From Balanoglossus misakiensis (lineage: Eukaryota > Hemichordata), in contig CM082578.2 in NCBI GenBank assembly GCA_040954595.2, forward strand, positions 13,454,001 to 13,518,000: DNA of 64,000 nt. Direction: 5' to 3'. Shown here in pieces: positions 46,901 to 61,800 of the stretch. The position numbers and the translations under genes are program-made. Each line of letters begins with the position of its first letter. Position 1 is the first letter of the stretch. The notes beneath the pieces are model-generated. The model searched no databases. It had not been told where the DNA came from and saw nothing but the letters and a program-made list of their open reading frames with translations.

Positions 46901-48064
46901 AACACAGATTTAAATTTGTGGTTATGGACACATGCAGACTCAAACTATATATTCTTTTCTTGTAAAGCACAAATGCTGCTTATGAAATGCAATCATTGTA
47001 CTAAGCCATGACATAATAAGTGTGTATACATGTTTACATTGATACATACAAAAAAACCATGTGTACCATTTTCACATCTGTTAATTTCTTTTCTACAGAG
47101 CCATATTTAATTTGATTTCAAAACTGAAGCATAATAGTACTGATCACATAGATTTTGCTTTACACTGTTTTCTGCAGTGTGGTCAGATTCACAGGATGTG
47201 AGTATCATTAGTGTGAAAGTCTGGATATACATAAAAATAAGACTCGCCTGGTAGACTTATTTTACGAGAAATGTCCCCCACTAATGGTACGAAGAGAAAC
47301 ACGTGTAACTATAAAGGAGAAAAAAATTAATGTCCTTTTGGAATCAAGCCGCGCGTTACTCTAAATTAGGCAGAACCGACTAGACAGACCCTCAGGCACA
47401 TCACTGAATGCCACTTAGCCGATACCGCCATAACTCAAATTTAGGTTGTCGAACTAACTTGATGAAATGGAACTTGATGTGTGTTGTTTACAAGACCCAC
47501 TTTCACAGTGAAATATCGACGAGTGCATTCTGTGCATATAGAGTCAGCTCAGTGCACCTCCATGCAGAGTTGGTTCATATACTTGCACCGGAACCATGAA
47601 ACCACAAGGAGTATTTTGACTGGTGAAAAACTATATTCAGTTTTGTGAGTCATAGCAATGATCGTAAATACCAATCGACAGACAGCAATGCCACGGGATT
47701 AGCTGTACATCTTGGAGAAAAAGGGGGATACATGCATGTCATCATTAGCAAGTTTTCACGAGAAAACGGCTTTTTAAGACTTACTAGTCTGTTGAACATA
47801 AATCTCTCAACTACTGTCACATTCACAGACCTGGCAATGTTGTATATGTGCCAATCATAGATTGTGTCGAATCGGATCCGATAGGGATCAGTTATCTATA
47901 TGTGCATATTTGTCAGCCATCTTTTTCCTTGAGGGTTCACTGAGAATACTTGCCAAGTGGGCACAAAAGCTTCTAACCAGTATGTCAATTTGCAAAGCCT
48001 TAAAAGCCAAATGCTCGCCATACACATTGCAAAAACTTAGTGAAAGAGGGCCATATAAGCTAAA

Positions 48065-48090
48065 CCACAGTCCTTCTTGAGGGACTGTGG
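48065..48090. repeat. perfect 9-bp stem-loop
   Basis: CCACAGTCC and GGACTGTGG flank an 8-base loop, followed by CTTTTC. It does not match the histone mRNA stem-loop. No neighbouring gene explains it. Confidence 0.6.
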
Positions 48091-51000
48091 CTTTTCAAAC
48101 TTGAAACACAAATGGAATCAGCAAATTTCACATTTATGTCAGACTTTGCTTTCACAAAATATCACAAATATTCATTTTACATTTTAGTTCCAGACAGCCA
48201 TAATGTTTATTACATAATGTTTACAGTTTATCGGTTTAAGTGATTTTATATTGACATTTGGATATTTAATCCAGATATTACTTAGGAGTGGCAGGCTATG
48301 GGTTATAAGTTAACAATACTAACTTAAAAGGCATTGTGAAGCAGAAATGGTATTTTATTGCATATGATATGTTCAGTAGTTCATCTACCGGTAGATATTC
48401 AGCACTGCACAATCGTTTCTATGGAAACCTGTATTGGTTATGCCCTTTGTGACATATGAGTATGACTTCAGGGTCGAGAAATTGTGGCAACTCTGTGTAA
48501 CTATGACAACGACACATTTCAAAGAAAACATTCTGTCCATGAAAAAAGAACCGCGGGTCGATTTTGGTATGTTTCTATCCCATTGTTGCAGGATTACTTC
48601 GCAAAACACAATTGTTTAGTTGTTCATAACTCCAGTGTACTACAAGGCATGGCGTCATTGGATTTAGGAAGAAACTATCTATTGATAAGCTGCCTTATTT
48701 CTTTTGAGTATAGAAGAATGGTATATTTTTTCAACAGTGACTGGTTTGGAACAATACTGTGTGGGTGCCTTTGGATAAATCAGTCATTGGATACAACAAC
48801 CTATACAATTCAAGTGATACTGCTAATTCTTTTAAATAAAAATGAATTAAAACACTGCTACAGTGTTTGTTGCCATTTTGTTATGGTTACAAAAAGATAA
48901 CATTTTCCTCATATTGAAACATTTTACACAGTCACTGCTTTCCACCTTGAGAGGAGGAGTTTTATGTGCAGGTTGAAACTAATGTACCGGTACATTCAAA
49001 CAAAGCAAATTGTTCTCACCCTTCTATGATATTTGTTTGGCCTCATCAAAAGAAAGTGTAGTGAACTACATCAAGATCATACCTTTTTCATTGACAAGAG
49101 CATGAAAGTCAATGGTAAAATTTTTCAATATAATTATATGGTGAAGTGAGTTAGTCGAACCAGTGCCAAAATTGTATACACTGAAGTTAATAAACGTCTT
49201 TGGTTACAAGGAAGACTTCTGCTCGTGGCAATGTGTACCATTTATGCTAATCGAGGAAGCACAGAATCACATGACGCATGGAGCTTACATGGTTTCCCAG
49301 AGCAACTGTGTGACGTCAATCATTTCTAGGTTATTAGAACTGTTGCATCCACAACTATGGTTTTCTTCATCTTCAGTCGATTTTATCTTTTCAAAGAGAG
49401 GCGTCTGATGCCGCCAACGTGTTAAGGTCTACCTTTACCTTATAACCACCTTCGTTCTCCAAAGATCTCACCTATTACATTAGTATTTTTTTACTCTGAT
49501 AAATCAGTGGGGGAAGTCAGGTCAGCTTGTTATTTCCAAGACTGCAGAAAGTTCACAGAACACAGATATTAAGAACATGAATGGTGTAACACAGTTATGC
49601 CATATGGTGAACCATGCCACATGCATATCAGTTCATGTGTGTCGACAGATTTCTGAATGTGGAATATTTCAGTGCATTAGAAAATCATGTGCATCTTAAA
49701 ACTGAGTAATTGTTAAAACCAATGTGTGTTGTAGTTTGCGTTCACAATAATATACCGTAGTGCAGCCTTCAAGGTTAATTTCAATATTGTGTCTCAGGAC
49801 TAAATCAATTCTCTCCATATCATCTATTCATGGTCATATTTATTCTAGACACTAAATGAGATTGATATGGAGACAAGTGACAAAGTTTAATGTTGTAGTT
49901 GGCCTTCACATTGATAGCAGACGTCGAACTAGAAACGACACTGATATCCAGAGAGGCAAATGTCAAGTGAAACGTATTATTAAGTGGATCTGTCCGTCAG
50001 ACATGCGCATTACTTCTAAACCCGAGGGAACTTTCAACAATCCCGCGGACTTGTTATTCTTCAAAGCATTGTCAAAGTGTATTATATTGATTCATGGATG
50101 GAAAGTAGTAATATCACTTTTGATTCTTGTAGACTTTGTGATTGTTCCGATTTGATTACACTCACAGTGTATCGTCAGATTAAATAGCATCTCATCACAT
50201 ACTACCTTACTTGATCCATCAGGCGACACCCAAAGTAAATTGAGCCTCAGTGGTTCTTTCTTCTAATTATGATCAACTTGATCTATTGCCGTTACCATTC
50301 TATGTCAAAACTTTCATCAAGTGAGAACTGATACTTCGGCAGCTGCACCGCTGAGACCTGCTACTGACAGGAAATCCTTGTACTGGGGCCATCACTACTC
50401 TTCAGAGGGGCGACAAGCAAGCCCATCATTCCATATGACACTGACAAGACACCGGAGATGTCCTGGATCGAATCAAATCTGGAAAAGCAACCTTAAATCA
50501 TAATTATGAAAAGAGTTAATCTGATGCAGGGTAGACTTTCAAATCTGGGTTTGGACCGAATGCTAGCTTCAAATAATCTACATGGAGGGAGGTTTAGCAT
50601 TACATTGCCTGCCGATTAAATGTCACCAACAGTGTGGCTAACTAGGATTATGCTGTTCGATACATCCGGCGTGTCGTAAAAAGACGAGTCTTCTCCGTCC
50701 TAGAGAGGATTTGGACCATGGTAGTTCTGTTGAATCATCCTCGGGACTTGAAGGAAATTAAAGATTATTTGCTTTTGCATGGGAACTTGAGATAAAAAGT
50801 TGAAAGTTCTGACTTTAAAACTGTGATGGATTGGATTCTTTGTGATGTCTACATTTTCAGCAAAATATATATCACATAAACCGGTTACTGGTTATACAAT
50901 TGTATTCATCAAGATTTACATGCATACTCTTTGTCATCAAAGCTTTTACACATTGAATAGTCCATTTTTTTCTGTAATCCTAGAATGCAACGTGATGGCA

Positions 51001-53724
51001 CTTGATGCCAGACTGGCTAAATCCATTTTTGAAAAGTGAAATTTCAGGAACGAGATCTTCGTTAAAATGGGCAAGGGGTGGGTACAGCCTGTTTATATTG
51101 CAGCTATACTTATGTAGAAGGGGGAAAGGAAAGGAATCATGGTTTGAGGGTTGATGCATAAAAAATATTTATCTTTTCTTGGAAAGTAAAACAATAGTCT
51201 ATGCAACAATAATGTTCCTCAACGCGCATTATGGGTTTATTTTTACGTCATTTTCCCGCCTACACACAATCGTAAAGCAGTGCCCATTTTTCAACAGAGG
51301 TAACAGCGAGTAATCTGAGACATTGTTTGATGGCAATCCAGGTTTTTTTAACCATGGTAACAACAAATCGAGTCCATAAGCTAGAACTAATCTTCAGGAC
51401 TGATTATTGCACAGACGCTATCTATCCCATGGATACTCTATAACTCTTTCCATATAGAGAATGTCAAAAATAAATACTTGATTGCAATAAATTCGAACAC
51501 TGTCATGCACACGTATGTGGCCGGAGCTTCTGATAGAATGATTAAGAAAACCTTTCGAAATCTTCTTGAACAAGTCAGAGCTTGCCACAAAGCCCATTGT
51601 CTGTCCCCATCGGATGCCAATCCTGCAACAACCTTTTACCTTTTCTAACTCTGAGTCAATTTATTCTGACAATGGCTCCTGTACCACTGCAGGGCACTTG
51701 CATGTACCCTGCTGCACGGTTAAAAGGGAATTGTTCATATCATGCGTGTCCCGATCTGCTAGTCGAGGTCAACATGGATACATTTCTACGGAAAGGAACA
51801 CAAACCTTTCCTGATCGAGAATATTTGGTAAACTAAAAATATTGGCCAGATTTTCTTGCCCCCAATATATAGATAATCACATGAGGAATTTCATTCTCCA
51901 AATAAAATTTTATGCAATGTCTCCGGAGACTAGAAGAACACAACCCGTTCATACCCCTATAACTTTTTGTTGTAGCCATTAAGGAAGTTTAATAATGTCA
52001 CAGAATTGTAAACATCGTTCTATCCATATTTTATGGTATACCGCGTGGTTGGTTGCCACAAATTGCAGGCATCACTGATTGAAAACCAGAAGACATAATC
52101 ATTAAAGCCCCCGAGGGAAATATTGGTGAAGCTTTCAACAGAATCTGATTTGTTTTGTTTATTCTTTTAATGGTGTATTTAAAAATATTAAATCACCTGT
52201 GATTGACAAGTGATTTACGAGAGCAGATGTAAAATGTCACCATCTTAATGCAATGACAAGCCTTTATCTTTACAATACTTTTTATCTTGACTGTGTTTTC
52301 TTGCCATATACAGTTCCATATAAACTGACAAAACAATGATGGTTGGCAGATGACCCAGAGCTTTGTAATAACTTCTATTTGTTTTGCTGTTGGCATCATT
52401 AAACATTGCTCAATAATATATTCTTGGAGAAATGCTTCAAATTTTATAGCAAGAACTGTTAATACACGTGATGTGTGGACTGGTAAATATGAGGGCATGC
52501 AAGAGTGATGATTTTCAATCTATAGTGATTTGATTTAAATGCTGTTTTGTAAATTGACTAAGTGGTTTCTTGGTCTGGTACTGGTACATGACGTTGCCTT
52601 GACTTCAAATCAGTTTATACACTGTAGTCGGACATCGTGGATACTTAACCCGATCATTAGCGCGATTAAGCCGCATCATTTGGTCGATCCACTTGGCCAA
52701 CAGTGTATGAGAAGTTAATATCCGACAGGAAGGCTGGAACAACGTGGTCCGGAAGGGAAATGGAGAGATGAATACTTACAATAAATGCACGTCTGGTTAT
52801 TGACTACTGGTTAACGCTGGCTAGGAATTTTAAATGGGCAATGTTTTGTGGACTTACTGTTGCAACACAGCTAGCTGCGATCATGGATTATAGACTTAAA
52901 AAATGTTGGGTATATCTCTGCTTATTATTTTGATAAACAGACTAACAGAGGAAAACAGAGCCAGTCAAACCGAATATCAACAAATACTTTCCTATACAGC
53001 AAAACACATTTAGATTTTTTGCACCTTGCCAGAATGTATATGGGCGCTGTCACACTGATGCATGCTGGGACGTTTCGACATCTTCTGAGATAAGTGCTCC
53101 GTGTTTTGCCATCAGGTAGAGCGGTGTTTAGTAGAATTTCAGTCGAAAGCATCAGCTCACTTTGGACTCAGAATGAACCGCTATGTAGGTTGCTGCTGTT
53201 GACGCATTGTATGTCATGATTTGAAGGTTTTAAATAATCGAGCCATCTTGACTTTCGCCATCCCTCCCATAGTTGTCATTTAACATTCAATTATGTAGAA
53301 CTGGGTACAGGGATTGTTACTGCAGACGCAAATGTAAGTACATGTATCGTAGATAATTTCCCTTTTCATTATGCATTCAACATATGTGTATGTGAGGTCG
53401 GTCATTCATGATTTCGCCAAAAGCACTCACTTAATTGTTCAATGTTTAGGCTGGTTGATCAAAATGAAAGAACGCAAGTCTCAGTTTTTATAGATTTTTA
53501 TCTGCAGTGTTGTATATTGACTAATAGTTTATAACAGGAGGGAAAGGCATTGGGACGCCTAGAACACGTTCTCAGTACTGCACTGAATGAATTTAGACTA
53601 TGCTTAAGTGAGTGAGGAATTTTTACACTAAGAATTTGCGCGCTATTCTCTTTTAAAAGCACAAACAGGTTGTTTTAATGTCCACTCAAACTGTTCGTGA
53701 AAAGATCAGAGAAGGACTAGGTGA

Positions 53725-53772
53725 TGGCATCAATCTTGTCACTAGTCCTGGCATCAATCTTGTCACTAGTCC
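53725..53772. repeat. two exact tandem copies of a 24-bp unit
   Basis: The unit starting TGGCATCAATCTTGTCACTA is repeated twice without a mismatch, and a further partial match (TTCATCAA) follows. Confidence 0.85.
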
Positions 53773-56700
53773 TTTCATCAAACCTCAACGATGTGTGAAA
53801 AATTCACCTTATCAATGCGTAAAGATGAATGCACTGCCTCTGTCTGTCTGTCAATAGGCAGAGACTTCTCCTGTTTGTGTTTTCTCTTCTCTAAACCTTG
53901 TTTTTTTTAAATCATTTTGATCCATTATTATTTCATTGTGTTTCACTAAATGTGTTGTTCTTGCACATCCTTCACCGTGTTAATTCTTTCCAATTAACTA
54001 TCAGGGACATTACAAATTACAGCCTGACGCGAATGATACTCATCCATCTTTTTAAGTCTTCATTTATTTCCAGCGCAAAATATCATCATACCCAAAATTG
54101 GACCATAATTGTGAGATAAGTGAAAATATAATCCAGGGGGAGTGATAAGAAGTAAACACTACAAAGATTAGAAATGTATTTAAATATTCTGACTGAAAAT
54201 ACGTAATGCGATACTTGTTCATACATGTACAGGTACCTATAGGTTGATTCCTAGTTACATATAAATGTGTTCCCTTGATATACGTAAAAATTTCCGTGCA
54301 ATTAAAGTGTAAAATACGAATGTGGGGATGGGATATAGATTATTTTCCATTGTGGTTATCGCAGACAATTCCGCACGCAACAAGTAAAATACAGAACTGT
54401 GTGCACCAAACCTAAATCGACTTTTATACACAAATTGCACATTGTCAACATGTGTGAATGAATTGCCCTTTCGTGTCTCACCGTTCAATTCACATTGAGG
54501 TGGACAGGATAAAGGCAACTAATGCTTTCCATCGCAATTAAACGAGCATTACACCTCAAATAGTGAAAATCGTGCTGGGTCTTTACTGGTACTGCAAAGA
54601 TTATGCAGCAAAATGATTGTCATTGCCCTACCACTTCCCTTCCACTGATCCTATCTCACGTGGAAAGCAGTAATGAACTTGTATCAGTGTTTACCCTACA
54701 TGTTCACCACGCCTGCTGTGTGTCACATGTATGGGGATTGTGGTAAGATTGGTTCAAGATTGCAAACAGAAAATCTAGAGGAATTAACTACAGTACAATT
54801 AATAATTTGCCACGCTTCAATATTGATTTTGATCTTGAATGTGCAGTAACACACCGCAAATGAGGTGAATTATCAATTATGCTTCCTCTAGGTTTTCAAG
54901 GGAGACAGGAATACTGCAGGAGGAATTCACAGCGACTTGTGAACTCATTCTGGCGCTCAATGTGACGAGGTTTGTTTTCATGTCTCCAATTTAGTTTGAA
55001 GATGTCGGTTTTGTTCTGTACCGCAATTTCGATAAAGGTCAACACGGCATTCATATAAACAGCATTTAGCAATATCACACAGCGAAATATTGAGTTAAAT
55101 CACCAATATCAATCCGGGTCAGTTGCCACAGCAACTCACCCAGTTATTGTTTGGAAACGCTTGCGGAGGTGAGATTAGCATAACTCTAGATAATACAGTC
55201 TGACTTGGTTCTTTACTCCCATAATGTTTACTCTCTCAATATTCTACTGGGACTGTTTTTACTCTGTTTTACGACTTAGCAACTAGTTTTGTCGAAGCAT
55301 TGTAGAGGCAATCAATTGCTAAGGTGACGACAACATTAATCCTGATCGTAAACTAAACTACTACTAAGTGATGGCCAGATGGAAAATATAGAGGTTTACT
55401 TACGTCTGTGTCAATGTGGATATTTCCCAGTCTGTCACTGCATTTTTGTGTTATATTAAAACCATTTCGAAATAATAATAAGTTAATGGGAATTAGAAAT
55501 CCATCCTTGTATTTTGAAAATTAGGGTGAATTGATAAGGTATCTTTATATTAAGTATAAGACATGCATATCAAGGAATAAGTCTCGGCCTTGACAGTGTG
55601 ATTATTATGTTGTGTAAATGTTATTAGATTGACTGTTTTTGAGTAACACAAACCCAGATGCATAGTCTACTACTACTACGGAACATTTGTGATTTTATTC
55701 ATCTGTGGATTACTCACTGTACATGTGCAGGTTTCATGTTATATTTCTAGCAAATCGAAGATAGCAAGAAGGTTTGTCTTCATGTTACATGTACATCTAA
55801 AGTGGAGATGATTACAATATCATATTCTAACCTTTGAAAATCACTATCATAAAATACTAATAAATACAATATTCTACTGATTTTACATTGAAATATGTCA
55901 CCTTCTTGGTTAATCAATAATAAAGAATGCTTAAACTTAATAATTTGATGGACATTTAATTAATGTAAGGAAGAAATTTTGTCACAAATATGTGTAACTC
56001 TGCAATATTCGTAGATGTCTTCTCAATAAACTTATGTTGATTATGTAAATGCATTCATTTTCAAGGATACAATTCAGCACATTAGTAGCGATTGAATTTG
56101 GTTTAATTATAATTTTACTTTCATAGCTGATGGTGATTTGATTACAAAGTAATTGTGTATGTGTTCTTCCAGTACATAACAATTTTGTCCCCTCGACAGG
56201 GTGCTTGTTGTACAGTTATTCAGCATGAACGGATAATTTTTAAGTTACAAATCACACATTTGTAGTATAAATATATAAACAGTACCAAACTCTGTTGTGA
56301 TTAACACCTCACTGATAATTAGTTCACAAAGAATGAAGATGTGGACGTGGTAAAATTGTCCTTTTGTGGAAGGGGTGTGTGAAAAACTCAAAACCTAACA
56401 ACATCCACACAAAATTCACCAGTTGGAACTAATGCTTGTTGTCCGTTGATCAAATCTTGAGTTGGAGTGATTTGACCCTATCTCTGTCGGCTTGTTGACT
56501 CACTGTCATTTTTCATTCATCGTTTAGCAATCTTTGTTATCTATAGGTCATTGTGTCAATGATGTGTGGCTATTAGCACAAGTAAAACTAATTACCCTTA
56601 ACTATTGGCTTACGAAGCTTGAATTTTCAATGCCGACTTCAGTCTGAGTGAGTCATGGTTACTATGAATAGAAGATTATGTTACGCACATTTACCAATTA

Positions 56701-56773
56701 AGGTGAATACCGTAGATCCATGACTACTCTTTGCCATTATCTTAAATATCCATGGTCTTCACTCTGATATAAC

Positions 56774-57186
56774 CTCTCGTGGTGCGTTCATGCATTTTAT
56801 GATTTCTTTTTCCCTGAAATGCACTTGCATGAATTAAAGCAGAATTATACGCAAAGCAAAAGGAACTTATTAGAATTAAAATTTCATTCAAGCGTAGGGA
56901 AATAAACATTTAAGCTCACAACTTTATTTCTTCCGTGAAGGTTTAAGCGAAGGCAGCTAGTCCACTAATTGAATGCGTCCAACGCAATATTTGCAGAACA
57001 TTTGGATTGTACACACGGGACTCTCGCGGTGCATGAGTTCAGGCGCGGTGAGTTTATGATTTCTCTTGCATGATTTAAAGTAGAAGTGTAAACGCAAATC
57101 AATTGGAACTTACGAATTAAAATTTCATTGAAGCATAGGGAAATAAACAAAGCTCACTGTCACATCTATTTCCTCTGTGAAGGTTT
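56774..57186. repeat. diverged direct duplication of about 170 bp
   Basis: 56774-56945 and 57021-57186 align along most of their length, both beginning CTCTCG(T/C)GGTGC and sharing GAATTAAAATTTCATT(C/G)AAG, TAGGGAAATAAACA, AGCTCAC and GTGAAGGTTT, with several small gaps. The copies lie in direct orientation about 75 bases apart. No open frame is conserved between them. Confidence 0.75.
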
Positions 57187-58672
57187 GCTCCCCTTTAATC
57201 ATCTGTATACAAAAAAATTGCGGGAAGGGAGAAACTTATGCAGCTGTTACTGTTATAGCATGTTTGAGTCGGTTTGTCGTGATGTCATGATTATCCTTGC
57301 ATTTCAGATCCATTCCAGAAACAATGATGAGTCCGTGAATCAGTGTGTCATAACGACACGTCGCAATGTCGGCACTTTCAGCTGTTCTGAAAAAATCAGA
57401 ACGAACATTCTTCTGAGATCTGCGCTCCACCTGTTTTGAAACATCTAAATTATTTGTTACAAAGAGCTATCGGGTTCAATCTGAGATTGCATGTTTTAAT
57501 CATTATTCGCGTCACAAGAATTCCCTACACGGTGTAAAACACAGAATAGATCAGACACAACTTTGCGACAAGGCATTCTTTGCCGGTGACTAATAAAATC
57601 AGATGCATTTGACCCTCTCCCTTTCTTCGTTTTCTTTATTTGCCGCTTGTCATCACGAAAAAGAAATATTCATTCAGTCATTCAGGAAACAACTATAACC
57701 TGTGTATAAAGTGTGACATGATTTCGTAAAACTGTTAACACTTCTTTGAACACCATCAGCGTGATGTATGGACATGTTATTGACAAACCCGCAATTCAAA
57801 TGATGGACGTGCATCCAATTGCGTAAATTAATGTTCCTCAGGATATGACAATGATGTGGTCGCACATTATGAGTTTATTCAAGGCCCTGTATTCCTGAAT
57901 TGTTTTATTTATGGTTGGTAAACCTAATAATTTATTCGGTTCAGCTGCATGCACTGATAGTTAATAAAACATTACATATATCCCATATTTTATTTATTAA
58001 AATGAGCATCTGAGGTTTGGATGGAATATTTCATGTAAATTCACCCTTCTCGCTGCATCATGATGTCCTACAAGATCTGCGGCTGAGGAGGAACATAAGG
58101 ACCCTCTTCGTTCAAAAATGCCACATAAGTCTTCCTATAATTTCAGTTGATATGATACTCCGATGTTATTTGGTTTCAATAGAACAAGAAAAGTTCTATC
58201 GGCAATCTTCTGGGCTCGTTTGTAACTCAAGAAAATTCTCAGACTTTATAGTTCGATATGAGGGAGATTCTGGATTAAAGCACCAACTAAACGCTAGTGT
58301 CCCATCCACTCCTTAACAAAATATGATAGAGCTAATAATGTACCGTATAATTTCGACAGCTGTCCAACATGACATTGAACAGTCTTCCCTTTAATGACAT
58401 GCAAATATTTTGGCGTACGTCAACTAAGGAGATCAAAGGTTTTAACACCTCATCTTGCGCAGTTAAAAGTGTGTCATGGCCACCTTACAATCGCAGTCAA
58501 ACATTATTGCATTTGAAATGTGGTGCGTGTATGTTCATGAATGCACAGAGTGGTCCATAACCTTAATTTCGCATGCCCTCTTTCAGAAGTTTGGCTTATG
58601 TTATAGATTAATTGCGCTAATTGTCACCTGTTATGATTAAAGTGTCAGGTCATCACACTTTGAGTTAACGCC

Positions 58673-58706
58673 TATATATTATACTACATTGGCCGCCACC
58701 GTCAGT
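58673..58706 (+). promoter_or_regulatory. TATA box and TCAGT initiator
   Basis: TATATATT at 58673-58680 is followed by TCAGT at 58702-58706. The A at 58704 is 31 bases after the first T of the TATA box, the classical spacing. The next exon-like stretch ends at a strong donor, so this is a plausible core promoter. Confidence 0.5.
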
Positions 58707-58840
58707 CAGTGGCTTCTGCGCAAGCTCATTTGATTCAACAGTGTGCAAACATCATTCGACGGCATTGTAAACGCAGTGTCAGAAAATCTCATTCTGTGTG
58801 AGCTGACTTCAACACTCCCGTCCACTTTCTTTTACTGTAG
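58704..58840 (+). other. probable non-coding first exon
   Basis: The segment runs from the proposed initiator to a donor (CTGTAG|GTAAGTGACT). It contains no ATG, as expected of a leader exon. Joined to 63127-63161 it gives a leader of about 170 bases with no ATG before the start at 63162. Confidence 0.45.
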
Positions 58841-61800
58841 GTAAGTGACTTAATATCATAGCAACATCTACATGTAGATAGTCCTGTATTTAATCGTGGA
58901 TGAAATTTTGGAAGTCCATGCAGAACAGCATCTCACAAAATTACATGAGAGCGAGAGAGACATAGGTGTTAACATGGGTGGAGCAGTAACATGTTGAGCT
59001 GATATAAATTGAGCTGATATAAATGTAATAATGCGCCCGGAAATTATTGCAAAACCACCCCAATCGTATACATGGTTGAGCGGTGCAGAGAGTGTGCAGT
59101 TAAATTGTTCTTAGCAGCGTTGATCACAATAACAGTTTTGTGATATAAAACATGTTCAAATTGACAAATGATTTTGCTAAAACAGATGAGCCTTAATACG
59201 CTTATACACTGCAAGAGTAAATGAGCCCAAACATGTCATATATTAATTAACATCTGTTTGCAACTTAATCTCAACAATACGAATGCTAGACGTATTTATT
59301 CATACAAGGGTTTGATTTAGGTTTGTCTGACCATCAACGTGTCTGTCAGATTGACTCAGTTTGTCTTTCTGTCGATCTGTGTGTACTGAGCTTTCTTCCA
59401 TCTCAAGTGAACAAATATATGTAAGCAGCGACTAGCTCTTGAATGTTGTCACCGTGTTAGGTCTGATTTAATTATCCGTCCAAGTTTAGTGTTTCTGATG
59501 TAAGTCCTTTTTTACAGTTTCAGTATTTCCTGTGCTTTGTAAACGTAACACGTAAACAATACAATGTTGTGCATGTCGTATCATTCCGTATGTTGATTAT
59601 TAATGTAGTCGGCACCTGACCTAATAGATCGGATAGGTAAAGACAACTATATTGCAATGATTGTAATTTAAGCATGTTGCATGGCGTGAGCAGTGTGAAG
59701 ATCCCTAAAGATAAAGCTTTTGCAGATCAATCTGTTAAATTAATGGTTATCTGTCTTCATGCCAAACGTGTACGTACATTATAGGAAGCGTTCATTTCGC
59801 ACGCGATAAGAAGATAATTTGAGTAGCAAGGACTCGCCAGTAACTTTCTGTCACTGTGGCTGTTTCAATTGATTGTCACTACAAGGGCCAATGCCATTCG
59901 TCGCACGGAAAAGTAAACTTGGTTTTAGGCAGAATTTACTCTAAAACTTCAAAGCCAAATAAAAGATGACATATAGTGTGTTCATTAATCCTTTCAGGCC
60001 TGTGTTTCTGGGGGTTGGTCCAAAATATCTACCGGGGTATGTATACCGGTATGTGTTGATATTTCGATTTTTGGGTCACATTATGTCATTATTCATATTC
60101 TCAAAGTCCATACTCAGACATACATGAAATGAATGCATTCAAAGATGGCACACTATTACAATGTACATTCTGCAGTTTGTAATGTTTTTCTTTCATGTGT
60201 ATCTGTAAAAGTCATGAAGATATTGTATTATTAGATTGAACACTGGCTGACAATACCAAACTTAAGGTAATCACACAAATTCTGACAACAAAAAACCCAA
60301 AATATAAATTAATATTACTTTTACATAATTTAATAAGCAACTTTGTATTATTCCAGTTGTCAGTGACAACCTAATTGTGTTAAAAGACTCTAACAATAAG
60401 TAAACCAATCGGTATAATTGAGTTAAAAATACATTATCCTGTTTCCGGATAGAGTTAGCGGAGGGCCAGCATTTAAGCCATAGTGCCTATCATTCATAGT
60501 ACAAAAGTCAAATTGGGTTTTATAATGGACTTTTCATTGTAATGACAATGAAACTGTTGTGACTGATTTGATGATATTGCTCGTTGCTGATGTTAAAAGA
60601 CGTATTGCATTTTAATCTTGGAATTTAAGTCCCCTGTCTCCTTGTAGCAATAAATTATTTATTCATTTCATATGGATAAGTTGGTTCCAAAAGTAAATAT
60701 GATCCGGTAACAGTTATGTCGATTATAACGGATCAACTATCGATTTCATTAAACAACTGCCATAGTCATTCATTTTTTTTTCAAGAAAAGCCAATGGTTT
60801 TGTATATTCCAGAGTTAACCTTAAGCCTTCAATCGACCGCCTACATCTTAGTCATCAGATATTGATGTCAGATCAAAAGGCAATTATCAGACTGAGTGTA
60901 GCTTGCACCAGTCTAATGTTTCATTGCGTGTGGAATATCACTGACGCACTCTAGTTGCAAAGTCTTGTTCAGAACGGCAGCCCATTTAACGTTTGAGTGA
61001 CTTCGTCTTTCCAGACTTGGTCAATAAATCAGTCTGCTGATCGGTCAACATGTCCCTGTTTTGCCCTGGCGATTGTGGCGATATTTTGAAATCTGCAATT
61101 GTGATGGTTTCGCGTCGTTTCAACTGTATAAAACAAACTCTGACAAGAACAGGTGGCCTTCTGACTGAATCATGCTAAAACAAAGAACGTGTCACCGGCA
61201 ATTTATTTTCCTGATTTCTAGCAGCCATCGCAGCGTACACAAGTGTCTCGTCGAGCACGTTCTGACGTGTGCTTTCAGTTTTCATCCTTTTCTCATGCCG
61301 GTGAGACTGACTTAAACGGCTTAAAAATAACTGCAATGCCGGTCATCAACTTTGAATAATAAACCTTCTTTCTCTTCTCCTAATTGATGAACACAGTAAT
61401 ATATGTCCGCTTCAGCCACAGCAAGGATTACCGCCGCAAGCTTATAAATCTGTGATCAGTTAATTACGCTTATTTTATCATAATTTATAATGTTGGAGAA
61501 CCATGTCGGCCATGAAGGTAAAATCGTGCACTGGTTATGTAGACATGCGTTAGCAATATACCTGAAATCAGAAGCTTGGATTGCACAGATGAGAATTGCA
61601 ATGTTTTGCAATGTGCATGTAAAACTCCCATTTATTCTATATTTACGAGAAATGACTGTTTTCCCTCGTACTGCAAATACAAGAAGATTTGTTATCCTTC
61701 ATGTATATACCCCGTAGCTATAAGTCTAGTCTATCATTGGCCTATGGATCAACTTATCCAGTTAGCGTCACTCTGCATGCTAATTAGTCGCCATTCCTTC

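Larger units (their letters stand above)
42181..58672. other. 16.5-kb stretch without a recognised gene
   Basis: I found no exon chain with protein-like composition on either strand. Open frames are short and AT-rich. The stretch holds hairpins (43867-43908, 48065-48090), a 24-bp tandem repeat (53725-53772), a diverged duplication (56774-57186) and a GC-richer patch (about 42540-43140). Its size and lack of genes suit long-range regulatory DNA, but nothing in the sequence proves that. Confidence 0.5.

Noticed and set aside
48484-48900. 138-codon open frame on the plus strand
   Set aside because: No family resemblance, AT-rich, in a gene-free stretch with no neighbouring exon.
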